Of a stretch of 5,025 nt of DNA, positions 1-5,025 are shown piece by piece. Source of the stretch: Bacteroidota bacterium (GTDB taxonomy: Bacteria > Zhuqueibacterota > Zhuqueibacteria > Zhuqueibacterales > Geothermadaptataceae); contig DRLW01000117.1 of NCBI GenBank assembly GCA_011375275.1, forward strand, positions 1 through 5,025, in the 5' to 3' direction. The position numbers and the translations under genes are program-made. Position 1 is the first letter of the stretch. Each line of letters begins with the position of its first letter. The notes beneath the pieces were generated by a model. That model did no database searches, was not told where the DNA came from, and saw only the letters and a list, made by a program, of their open reading frames with translations.

Positions 1-3
1 AGC

Positions 4-77
4 CACGTGCTGTACTCTGGCGGACTGGCTGAAAAATGCACCATTGCTGAGTTACATGGATAGCCAGACGTGCTACA
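4..77. repeat. Direct repeat, copy 1 (74 bp)
   Basis: This segment recurs at 248-320 in the same orientation with only two substitutions and a one-base deletion, about 96% identity by eye. It contains internal inverted segments: CTGGCT at 25-30 pairs with AGCCAG at 62-67, and its right end ACGTGCTACA (68-77) is the inverse of the left edge of the unit. The left edge lies at or just beyond the window start, so the unit may extend outside. No reading frame is supported across it. It is most likely a noncoding intergenic repeat of unknown family. Confidence 0.9.
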
Positions 78-102
78 TCCGGGTATCCAGTTAACTCAGC
101 AA
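44..102. repeat. Imperfect inverted repeat, 19-bp arms
   Basis: The arm at 44-62 and the arm at 84-102 are reverse complements at 17 of 19 positions, separated by 21 bases. The left arm belongs to direct-repeat copy 1, while the right arm lies outside it and has no equivalent after copy 2. A second nested pair follows, CCGGGTATC at 79-87 with GATACCGG at 118-125, enclosing the perfect palindrome CCGGGCCCGG at 104-113. The region can form cruciform or RNA hairpins. No U-tract follows, so a terminator role is not supported. Confidence 0.75.
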
Positions 103-130
103 ACCGGGCCCGGCTCAGATACCGGCATGT

Positions 131-167
131 GTCATTCCGGTCAAGCGAAGCGCAGTGCCGGAATCTC
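131..167. repeat. REP-like palindromic element, left half of an inverted pair
   Basis: The element starts GTCATTCCGGT and ends CCGGAATCTC. Its own arms ATTCCGG (134-140) and CCGGAAT (158-164) can pair, with an inner GCG/CGC stem at 145-153. Its two ends are inverted copies of the ends of the element at 196-233. The GTCATTCCGG…CCGGAAT layout resembles the short dispersed intergenic palindromes (REP or dRS3-type) seen in many proteobacteria; that family link is from memory. A genome-wide copy count would be needed to name it. Confidence 0.6.
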
Positions 168-176
168 ATCTTTTCT

Positions 177-186
177 GGCACGTGCC
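177..186. repeat. Central perfect palindrome GGCACGTGCC
   Basis: This perfect 10-bp palindrome lies almost exactly at the symmetry centre of the inverted pair 131-167 / 196-233. A second palindrome, CCTGAGTCAGG (185-195), overlaps its right end. The CACGTGC core is shared with the left edge of both direct repeats (from 4 and from 248). It could be the tip of a large cruciform or a protein-binding site; the sequence does not decide between these. Confidence 0.6.
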
Positions 187-195
187 TGAGTCAGG

Positions 196-233
196 GAGAT
201 TCCGGTCTTCCCCTGCGGGGAAACCGGAATGAC
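196..233. repeat. REP-like palindromic element, right half, with strong hairpin
   Basis: This is the inverted partner of 131-167: GAGATTCCGG at its start and ACCGGAATGAC at its end mirror the other element. Internally it folds very well. ATTCCGGT (199-206) pairs with ACCGGAAT (223-230), and after one bulged C, TTCCCC (208-213) pairs with GGGGAA (217-222) around the loop TGC. That makes 14 base pairs with one bulge. No T-run follows, so it is better read as half of a BIME-like repeat than as an intrinsic terminator. Confidence 0.65.
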
Positions 234-247
234 AGCTTTGGTGTAGG

Positions 248-320
248 CACGTGCTGTGCTCTGACGGACTGGCTGAAAAATGACCATTGCTGAGTTACAT
301 GGATAGCCAGACGTGCTACA
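248..320. repeat. Direct repeat, copy 2 (73 bp)
   Basis: This is the second copy of the repeat at 4-77, starting 244 bp downstream. Here the full unit boundary is visible: TGTAGGCACGT (242-252) is an imperfect inverse of ACGTGCTACA (311-320), with one extra G. Nested pairs CTGGCT (269-274) with AGCCAG (305-310) and CCAT (284-287) with ATGG (299-302) extend the symmetry. The unit therefore has terminal inverted repeats and can fold on itself, somewhat like a miniature mobile element. No transposase gene is seen in the window. Confidence 0.9.
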
Positions 321-430
321 GGGTAACATATTGTTTTTTTTGTTGTTTTATGTAGTTTCCAGCTTAGCCATCAATTTTGAAAATCGATATCAGGCAATCC
401 AATCCATTCGTAGCAAGGAGAACAAAACCC
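321..430 (+). promoter_or_regulatory. T-rich upstream region and leader of the molybdenum hydroxylase operon
   Basis: The operon promoter should lie between the end of the second direct repeat and the first gene, or inside the repeats. The stretch at 331-349 is almost entirely T. Candidate -35-like boxes are TTGTTT (331-336) and TTGAAA (377-382), but neither has a convincing -10 box at normal spacing, so no promoter is called precisely. No obvious operator palindrome or riboswitch fold is seen in this part. Confidence 0.25.
415..420 (+). promoter_or_regulatory. Shine-Dalgarno site deciding the start of the Fe-S subunit
   Basis: AAGGAG lies 10 bases before the ATG at 431. An in-frame TTG at 377 would add 18 residues ahead of the Tat signal and has no such site. 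The SD site therefore supports 431 as the start. Confidence 0.75.
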
Positions 431-1057
431 ATGTCCGACGAAAAGAAATCCTCCCGGCGCGGGATTTCCCGCAGGAGTTTTATCAAGGGCTTTGGCGGTG
501 GCGTCATCAGTACAGCGACTCTTGCCAACACCGGGCTGCTGAGCCGAGAGCTGGCGGAATCTTTTGCCGGCACTTCCTCCGAGGGCATCGCTGGCAAAAC
601 GCGCGTTACGCTGGACGTCAACGGCCGCAAGGTCAGTGTTGAGGTTGAACCGCGTACCACGCTGCTGCGCGCTCTGCGCGATGTCGCCGGCCTGACCGGC
701 AGCAAGGAGGTGTGTGACCGCGGGCAGTGTGGCGCCTGTACCGTCCTCGCCGATGGCAAACCAGTACTTTCATGCATGACCCTGGCGCTGGATGCCACCA
801 GCAGCAAAATCACCACGATCGAAGGGGTGCAGGCTGACCCTGTTGGCAAGAAGGTGCAGGAAAAATTTGTCGAAAAAGATGGCGCGATGTGTGGTTATTG
901 TACTCCGGGTTTTGTGGTTTCTGCCACTGCACTGCTGCGGGAAAACCCCACGCCTTCAGCAGATGAGATCAGGCAGGGTGTGTCCGGAAACCTGTGCCGG
1001 TGCGGCACCTATCCCAAAGTATTCGAAGCGATCGCGGCTGCCGCGAAAAAAGCATAG
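431..1057 (+). CDS. Tat-exported [2Fe-2S] subunit of a xanthine oxidase-family molybdenum hydroxylase (PaoA/YagT-like)
   Basis: This is the small electron-transfer subunit, 208 residues, carrying two [2Fe-2S] clusters that pass electrons from the molybdenum site towards FAD. The N-terminus holds a twin-arginine signal, SRRSFIK at residues 13-19, followed by a mildly hydrophobic stretch to about residue 36. A plant-type ferredoxin domain spans about 57-130, with cluster cysteines C95, C100, C103 and C115 (CX4CX2CX11C). The C-terminal all-helical [2Fe-2S] domain has C154, C157, C189 and C191 (CX2CX31CXC). All eight ligands are present and the length is normal for a Tat-bearing member of the family. 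The ATG at 431 is chosen for its SD site. The gene opens a compact operon with the Mo and FAD subunits. Export to the periplasm, carrying the partners along, is inferred from the PaoABC precedent. No clear AxA cleavage site is seen, so the signal may be cleaved late or not at all. Confidence 0.93.
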   Translation: MSDEKKSSRRGISRRSFIKGFGGGVISTATLANTGLLSRELAESFAGTSSEGIAGKTRVTLDVNGRKVSVEVEPRTTLLRALRDVAGLTGSKEVCDRGQCGACTVLADGKPVLSCMTLALDATSSKITTIEGVQADPVGKKVQEKFVEKDGAMCGYCTPGFVVSATALLRENPTPSADEIRQGVSGNLCRCGTYPKVFEAIAAAAKKA

Positions 1058-1060
1058 GAG
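1056..1060 (+). promoter_or_regulatory. Shine-Dalgarno site deciding the start of the Mo subunit
   Basis: AGGAG overlaps the stop codon of the Fe-S gene. It directly abuts an ATG at 1061 but lies 6 bases before a second in-frame ATG at 1067. The normal spacing favours 1067, which removes two residues. The overlap suggests translational coupling of the two genes. Confidence 0.7.
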
Positions 1061-1066
1061 ATGACG

Positions 1067-3196
1067 ATGGCAAAATGGAAATCTCTCAAAGATATGTCCA
1101 TCCTGAGCACGGCATATCCGCGTCTCGATGGTATGGACAAAGTGACCGGAAGGGCACGATATTCCAGCGACGTCCGTCCGGCAGGTATGCTGTACGGCCG
1201 CTTGCTGACTTCACCCTACCCTGCGGCAAAGGTCGTGGATATCGACGTATCCCGGGCAGCGAAACTGGCCGGAGTGCATGTTATTCTGACCAACCTGCTC
1301 GAGGGCAAAGCAGTGCGCTATGCCGGCCAGCCGGTCGCGGCTGTGGCTGCGGACACGCCGGAAATCGCTGCTGATGCTGTTGATCTCATCCGTGTCAAAT
1401 ACGAGAAACTGCCCTTTGCTGCTGATCTGGATTCAGCCATGCAGGAGGGCGCGCCGCGGGTTTTCTCTGACCGCGAAAATATCGTAGCTGCCCGCCGGCC
1501 TACTCAGAAGGGCGATGTCGATGCCGGATTCGCAGCCGCTGATGTGGTCGTCGAGGCGACATATCGCACACAGGTGCAGACCCATTCCTGCCTGGAAACC
1601 CATGGCAGTATGGTTGAATGGAAGGGAGAAGACCTGTATGTGTACGATTCGACCCAGGGCGTTCACAGCGTACGCGAGGGCCTGGCAAAAAATCTCGGTA
1701 TTTCGCCAACGCAGGTGCACGTGATCTGCGAACACATGGGCGGAGGATTCGGCAGCAAGCTGCAACCGGGGTTTTATACAGCACATGCTGCCAGACTGGC
1801 CAAAAAAGCCGGCCGGCCGGTGCAACTGATGCTGACGCGCAAACAGGATTTTCTCAGCGCGGGTAACCGTCCCGACAGCCTGCAGAAACTCAAGCTCGGT
1901 GCCAAAAAGGACGGCAGCCTGGTCGCATTCAGCGGCACGACGTGGGGGACGGCAGGCATCGGCCGGGGTGCCCGTGTGCGCCAGCCTTTTATCTATGAAA
2001 TCCCCAACGTTTATGCTGAGCATCACGATGTGTACACCAATGCCGGAGCAGCACGCGCGTTCCGTGCGCCCGGGTGTCCGCAGGCTTCTTTTGCCATGGA
2101 GCAACTGCTCGATGAAGTGGCGGAAAAGCTGAATATGGACCCCCTCGATCTTCGCCTGAAAAATGAGACCAATGCCACGCGCCGCAAGGAGTGGAAAATT
2201 GGTGCAGAAAAAATCGGCTGGCAGCGCCGGCGCAAAACTCCGGGCAGCGACAGCGGGCCTGTCAAGCGCGGCCTCGGGCTTGGGGCCAGCATCTGGTGGC
2301 CGGGCGGCCGCGGCACCAGGGCGACCATGACTGTTTTCCCGGATGGGAAGGTGGAAATTCGCTGCGGCACGCAGGATATCGGAACCGGCACACGCACGAT
2401 CGTCGCTGCGATCGCTGCGGAAGAGCTGGGCATCGGGCTGGAGATGATCCGGCCGCTGATCGGCCAGAGCGACTTCCCCTATTCCGGTGGTTCCGGAGGC
2501 AGTACAACCGCGCCCTCGGTGGCACCGGCGATCAAAAATACCTCGGAAAAAGCCAAAGCAAAACTGGCTGAAATAGCCTCGGGTTTTTTCGGCGCCAGCG
2601 CGGAAGACATCATTTTCGAAAATGGCCGTGTGTACATGGACAAAAGCCGCAAGAAGAGCATGAGCTGGCAGGAAATCTGCCAGTTGCTGGAAACGCAGCC
2701 CCTCACTGTGCACGGGGAATGGGTGGAGGGACTGTCCTCCGCTGGCGTCGCCGGTTGCCAGTTTGCTGAGGTGGCTGTCGATACCGAGACCGGCGCCATC
2801 CGTGTGGAGAAAGTCGTTGCCGTGGCGGACTGTGGCCTCGTGCTCGATCGGTTGACCACGGAAAGCCAGGTCAATGGCGCTGTCATCCAGGGTGTCAGCT
2901 ATGCGCTCTATGAAAACCGGCTGATGGACCCGATCACCGGTACGATGATCAATGCAGATTTCGAAAATTACAAGATCGCCGGTGCACTGGAAGTGCCTGA
3001 GATCGAGGTTGTGCTGTTCGATGAGCCGGAACGCGGTGTCATCGGCATCGGAGAGCCGCCCACGATTCCAACCTCGGCAGCGATCGCCAATGCGGTGTAT
3101 AATGCCATCGGCGTGCGCCTGCGCTCCCTGCCGATGACGCCGGACCGGGTGCTGGATGCGCTTGATGCCCAGCCCGTGACACGGAAGGAGGACTGA
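1067..3196 (+). CDS. Molybdopterin-binding catalytic subunit of a xanthine oxidase-family hydroxylase (PaoC/YagR-like)
   Basis: This large subunit (709 residues) binds the molybdenum cofactor and performs the hydroxylation or aldehyde oxidation. The N-terminal a/b hammerhead domain covers about residues 20-125, including the RYAGQPVAAV motif (84-93). Two Mo-cofactor-binding domains follow. Diagnostic motifs are EHMGGGFGSK (222-231), ARAFRAPGCPQ (329-339), CGTQDIGTGT (433-442) and GIGEPPTIPT (660-669). E663 in the last motif sits where the family's catalytic glutamate acts as base. There is no signal peptide, so it presumably leaves the cytoplasm with the Tat-bearing subunit. The linker after VILTNLLEGK (72-81) is short compared with most family members, which helps make the protein compact. 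Substrate is not predictable; the YagR-like C-terminus suggests an aldehyde oxidoreductase, but other hydroxylases share it. An ATG at 1061 is an alternative start. Confidence 0.93.
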   Translation: MAKWKSLKDMSILSTAYPRLDGMDKVTGRARYSSDVRPAGMLYGRLLTSPYPAAKVVDIDVSRAAKLAGVHVILTNLLEGKAVRYAGQPVAAVAADTPEIAADAVDLIRVKYEKLPFAADLDSAMQEGAPRVFSDRENIVAARRPTQKGDVDAGFAAADVVVEATYRTQVQTHSCLETHGSMVEWKGEDLYVYDSTQGVHSVREGLAKNLGISPTQVHVICEHMGGGFGSKLQPGFYTAHAARLAKKAGRPVQLMLTRKQDFLSAGNRPDSLQKLKLGAKKDGSLVAFSGTTWGTAGIGRGARVRQPFIYEIPNVYAEHHDVYTNAGAARAFRAPGCPQASFAMEQLLDEVAEKLNMDPLDLRLKNETNATRRKEWKIGAEKIGWQRRRKTPGSDSGPVKRGLGLGASIWWPGGRGTRATMTVFPDGKVEIRCGTQDIGTGTRTIVAAIAAEELGIGLEMIRPLIGQSDFPYSGGSGGSTTAPSVAPAIKNTSEKAKAKLAEIASGFFGASAEDIIFENGRVYMDKSRKKSMSWQEICQLLETQPLTVHGEWVEGLSSAGVAGCQFAEVAVDTETGAIRVEKVVAVADCGLVLDRLTTESQVNGAVIQGVSYALYENRLMDPITGTMINADFENYKIAGALEVPEIEVVLFDEPERGVIGIGEPPTIPTSAAIANAVYNAIGVRLRSLPMTPDRVLDALDAQPVTRKED
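3185..3191 (+). promoter_or_regulatory. Strong Shine-Dalgarno site of the FAD subunit
   Basis: AAGGAGG lies inside the last codons of the Mo-subunit gene, 6 bases before the ATG at 3198. Only one base separates the two genes, which implies coupled translation and matched subunit amounts. Confidence 0.75.
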
Positions 3197-3197
3197 A

Positions 3198-4178
3198 ATG
3201 GAAAACTTCGAATATTTTGCTCCGGATAGCCTCGACGCCTTGCCCGGACTGCTGAGCCGCAAGCGCGAGCGAACCATGGTGCTGGCGGGCGGGACGGACT
3301 TGCTCGATATGCTCAAGGAGCGTATCGTCAAACCGGAAAAGGTGATCAATCTCAAAGGGATTGCCGGACTGAAAGGCATTCAACACGGTGAGGGCGTACG
3401 TATCGGTGCGCTGACCACGATTGCCGAAATTGCAGCAGATGCCGGGCTGAAGAGAGAGTACACCGTGCTGGCGCAGGCTGCGCGTTCCATCGCGACGCCG
3501 CAACTGCGCAACATGGGTACCCTCGGCGGCAACCTCTGCCAGAGACCACGGTGCTGGTATTTCCGCGGCCGCGAGTATGTGTGCCTGAAAAAGGGGGGCA
3601 GCAAATGTTTTGCACCCGAGGGACTGAACAAGTACAACGCCATCATCGGCGGCGGGCCCAGTTTTATCGTGCACCCATCTGATTCAGCTCCTGCCCTGCA
3701 AGCTCTGCAGGCCACGGTGCATACCTTCGGGCCGCAAGGCGAGGACAGTATCCCCATGGATGAGTTCTTCGAGTTGCCGATCGATAACTTGCGCGCGGAA
3801 AACGTGCTGGAGCCGAACGAGATCATCACCGCGGTCAGTATCCCGAAACCTGCACCGGGCACGCGTTCTGCTTACATAAAATTCCGCGAAAAGCAATCTC
3901 TGGATTTTGCCATCAGCAGCGTGGCTGCTGTGCTGGAAATGGAGGGCTCCCGCGTACGCGATCTGCGCATCGTGCTCGGCGGTGTAGCACCGATTCCCTG
4001 GCGCTCGCAGGTTGCCGAAGATGAGCTGCGTGGCAAAAAACTGAGCGATGAAACCATCCGGCGTGCCGCTGAGGCCGCGGTTTCCGAAGCACAGCCGTTG
4101 AGCCAGAATCGCTACAAAATCACCCTGACCCGCAATCTCGTTGCGCGCACGCTGCGCCAGCTCGCAGCACAGGGATGA
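3198..4178 (+). CDS. FAD-binding subunit with [4Fe-4S]-type insert (PaoB/YagS-like)
   Basis: This is the medium subunit, 326 residues, of the same molybdenum hydroxylase. It binds FAD and hands electrons to the final acceptor. The N-terminal FAD-binding domain shows LAGGTD (29-34) and TLGGNLC (108-114), the usual flavin-phosphate loops. Straight after the second loop comes an insert of about 40 residues with four cysteines, C114, C119, C129 and C137. Such an insert carries a [4Fe-4S] cluster in E. coli PaoB and in 4-hydroxybenzoyl-CoA reductase HcrB; ordinary xanthine dehydrogenases lack it. HPSDSAPALQAL (159-170) continues the FAD domain. The CO-dehydrogenase flavoprotein C-terminal domain occupies about 220-325, with KFREKQSLDFAISSVAA (228-244) typical of it. 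There is no signal peptide. Similarity to YagS is judged stronger than to HcrB because of the CWYFRGREYVC stretch (119-129), but this is from memory. Confidence 0.92.
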   Translation: MENFEYFAPDSLDALPGLLSRKRERTMVLAGGTDLLDMLKERIVKPEKVINLKGIAGLKGIQHGEGVRIGALTTIAEIAADAGLKREYTVLAQAARSIATPQLRNMGTLGGNLCQRPRCWYFRGREYVCLKKGGSKCFAPEGLNKYNAIIGGGPSFIVHPSDSAPALQALQATVHTFGPQGEDSIPMDEFFELPIDNLRAENVLEPNEIITAVSIPKPAPGTRSAYIKFREKQSLDFAISSVAAVLEMEGSRVRDLRIVLGGVAPIPWRSQVAEDELRGKKLSDETIRRAAEAAVSEAQPLSQNRYKITLTRNLVARTLRQLAAQG

Positions 4179-4190
4179 ACCAGAAAAGAT

Positions 4191-4194
4191 GAGG
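4191..4194 (+). promoter_or_regulatory. Shine-Dalgarno site of the small cysteine-rich gene
   Basis: GAGG lies 6 bases before the ATG at 4201. It supports that start over the in-frame TTG at 4141, which would overlap the FAD gene by 38 bases and has no clear SD site. Confidence 0.6.
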
Positions 4195-4200
4195 AACACC

Positions 4201-4443
4201 ATGCCTTTGATCAAAAATCCCGACCATCCGGATCAGGCGATCTGCCAGAATCTGCGCACCAAAGCCAACTATGTGCCCGATATGCAGAGCGAGCATTATA
4301 TGGATGTGCACCATCCTTATAACTGCTATTTCTGCCTCGTGACCCTCGATGCTGTCGGGCCGGATGATTCTCCGGTCAGCACGGAGGACTGCACCAGCGA
4401 GCGGCGTTGCTACAAGCCGCTGGTCTCCTCGCTGCCCGCGTAG
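4201..4443 (+). CDS. Small cysteine-rich hypothetical protein, fourth gene of the operon
   Basis: This gene encodes an 80-residue protein that I cannot assign to a named family. It has five cysteines: C15, a CYFC pair at 42-45, C64 and C70. The spacing CX2CX18CX5C could hold a zinc ion or an Fe-S cluster. Several histidines (9, 32, 37, 38) and many acidic residues are present. There is no signal peptide or membrane segment, so it should be cytoplasmic unless carried out with a partner. It starts 22 bases after the FAD subunit with its own SD site, which places it in the same transcript. Regular codon use and the good SD site argue that it is a real gene. A role in assembly, metal delivery or electron transfer for the hydroxylase is only a guess from position. 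Confidence 0.75.
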   Translation: MPLIKNPDHPDQAICQNLRTKANYVPDMQSEHYMDVHHPYNCYFCLVTLDAVGPDDSPVSTEDCTSERRCYKPLVSSLPA

Positions 4444-4465
4444 ATGCGGCTGATTCTCTGTGAGC

Positions 4466-4798
4466 ATGATGTCGCATAACCCGGACATGAAGAAAAAAAA
4501 CAGCCCACTCACCGTTGTGCTGCATGCTGTCACTGCGGTGGTGGGCTTTGTTTTGATCGCTGTTGTCAAAGCATATCAGTTGGTCATCTCGCCGCTCTTT
4601 CCCTCTTCCTGCCGCTACACACCGACCTGTTCCCACTACATGATCGACGCGGTCAAGATTCATGGGCCGTTCAAAGGTCTGTGGCTCGGACTGAAGCGCA
4701 TCGGCCGCTGCCATCCCTGGGGCGGTATGGGCTATGATCCGGTGCCGCCTCGTGAAGATGCGGATTCAGACACCGCATCTGACGCCGGTGAGCACTGA
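4466..4798 (+). CDS. yidD: Membrane protein insertion efficiency factor YidD
   Basis: YidD is a small membrane-associated protein that helps YidC insert proteins into the inner membrane. The family signature is clear in this 110-residue product. A hydrophobic N-terminal segment (about 15-34) runs into KAYQLVISPLFPSSCRYTPT (35-54), CSHY with the conserved cysteine (55-58), then HGPFKGLWLGLKR (66-78) and RCHPWGGMGYDPVP (81-94). Conserved cysteines are C49, C55 and C82. The acidic tail after residue 95 is variable in the family. The start is uncertain: GTG at 4460 and ATGs at 4466, 4469 and 4487 are in frame and none has a good SD site. A start at 4487 would give the length and MKKK beginning closest to typical YidD proteins. 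It follows the small cysteine-rich gene by about 20 bases and may be read from the same transcript, although its housekeeping role suggests its own promoter as well. Confidence 0.93.
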   Translation: MMSHNPDMKKKNSPLTVVLHAVTAVVGFVLIAVVKAYQLVISPLFPSSCRYTPTCSHYMIDAVKIHGPFKGLWLGLKRIGRCHPWGGMGYDPVPPREDADSDTASDAGEH

Positions 4799-4801
4799 TC
4801 G

Positions 4802-4819
4802 GGCGCAAAAAGATGTGCC
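4802..4819. other. Short hairpin between convergent genes
   Basis: GGCGCA (4802-4807) and TGTGCC (4814-4819) can form a 6-bp stem with one G-U pair around a 6-base loop. It lies in the 23-base gap between yidD and the convergent gene, where a shared terminator would be expected. No T-run follows on either strand, so its function as a terminator is doubtful. Confidence 0.2.
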
Positions 4820-4821
4820 GC

Positions 4822-5025
4822 TCAGGCGGATGCGTTTGCCTGAAATGATTCTTTCGCAACCTGCCGGCCGAGAGCGATCAGCCTGTGGATATCTGCGGAG
4901 GTGAATTTCTGCAGTTCAATATCCAACTCCTTCTCCGGCCGGATGACCTGCAGCCGGATGAAACGCTTGCCCTTGAAGGCTCCGCGGCTCACCTTGCGGC
5001 CGTCTTCGGGGACAAGCTGATTGAT
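4822..5025 (-). CDS. C-terminal fragment of an unrecognised protein, cut by the window edge
   Basis: On the minus strand an open frame runs from the window end to a TGA at 4824-4822, giving 67 residues and no start. Third codon positions are strongly G/C, like the other genes here, which supports real coding. The fragment begins INQLVPEDGRKVSRGAF and is rich in charged residues (GKRFIRLQVIRPEKELDIEL at residues 19-38). It ends in a probable helix, FTSADIHRLIALGRQVAKES (41-60), and an alanine-rich tail. There is no membrane segment in the visible part. I do not recognise a family. It converges on yidD with a 23-base gap. Confidence 0.7.
   Translation of the reverse strand: MNQLVPEDGRKVSRGAFKGKRFIRLQVIRPEKELDIELQKFTSADIHRLIALGRQVAKESFQANASA

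Noticed and set aside
199..240. Intrinsic terminator of an upstream gene
   Set aside because: The hairpin is strong, but only CTTT-like sequence follows and no T-run; its inverted partner at 131-167 fits a repeat element better.
4..320. CRISPR array
   Set aside because: Only two copies are present, the unit is ~74 bp, the 170-bp interval is itself palindromic, and no cas gene is seen.
141..329. Minus-strand open frame of 62 codons in the upstream region
   Set aside because: It runs through the repeats and palindromes, and the product has no recognisable feature.
377..430. TTG start extending the Fe-S subunit by 18 residues
   Set aside because: It would put extra residues ahead of the Tat signal, lacks an SD site, and the ATG at 431 has AAGGAG upstream.
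1..430. tRNA or other structured RNA gene in the upstream region
   Set aside because: No cloverleaf or conserved TΨC-like segment could be found; the symmetry is explained by inverted repeats.
1433..3379. Long minus-strand open frame (648 codons) opposite the Mo and FAD subunits
   Set aside because: It is a shadow of the plus-strand genes, whose products carry complete family motifs. The minus-strand translation shows no recognisable domain.
431..4178. 4-hydroxybenzoyl-CoA reductase (HcrABC)
   Set aside because: The four-cysteine FAD insert is shared, but the Tat signal and the YagR-like C-terminus of the Mo subunit fit a periplasmic PaoABC-type enzyme better than a cytoplasmic CoA-ester reductase.

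Overview
The window looks like part of a chromosome from a Gram-negative bacterium, probably a proteobacterium. The protein-coding sequence is moderately GC-rich, with mostly G or C at third codon positions. Clear Shine-Dalgarno (SD) sites precede four of the genes. There is a twin-arginine (Tat) exported enzyme and a YidD homologue, and the upstream noncoding DNA holds REP/BIME-like palindromes of a kind common in gammaproteobacteria. The lineage is inferred, not shown directly.

Layout: bases 1-430 carry no convincing gene. They hold two copies of a ~74-bp direct repeat (4-77 and 248-320). Between them lies a nearly symmetric pair of inverted, hairpin-forming elements (131-167 and 196-233) around a perfect 10-bp palindrome (177-186). 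A T-rich stretch (331-349) and an untranslated leader follow. Four tightly packed plus-strand genes come next: a Tat-exported [2Fe-2S] subunit (431-1057), a molybdenum-cofactor catalytic subunit (1067-3196), an FAD subunit with an extra four-cysteine [4Fe-4S]-type insert (3198-4178), and an 80-residue cysteine-rich protein of unknown function (4201-4443). A yidD homologue (about 4466-4798) follows after a short gap in the same direction. A convergent gene on the minus strand (4822-5025) is cut by the window edge; only its last 67 residues are visible and I do not recognise it.

The first three genes encode the L-, M- and S-type subunits of one xanthine oxidase-family molybdenum hydroxylase. 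The best match from memory is the periplasmic aldehyde oxidoreductase type (E. coli PaoABC/YagTSR). Only the small Fe-S subunit carries a Tat signal, so the folded heterotrimer is presumably assembled in the cytoplasm and exported by hitch-hiking on that subunit. Electrons should run from the molybdenum site through two [2Fe-2S] clusters to FAD, with the additional [4Fe-4S] cluster near the FAD. The substrate cannot be read from the sequence; an aromatic or other aldehyde or an N-heterocycle is plausible. Gene order is Fe-S, Mo, FAD rather than the Fe-S, FAD, Mo of paoABC, and no PaoD/XdhC-like maturation chaperone is present in the window.

The points most worth a second look are the small cysteine-rich fourth gene of the operon and the structured repeat region upstream. 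The yidD gene is also placed outside its usual rpmH-rnpA-yidD-yidC neighbourhood. Nothing here demonstrates a wholly new system.
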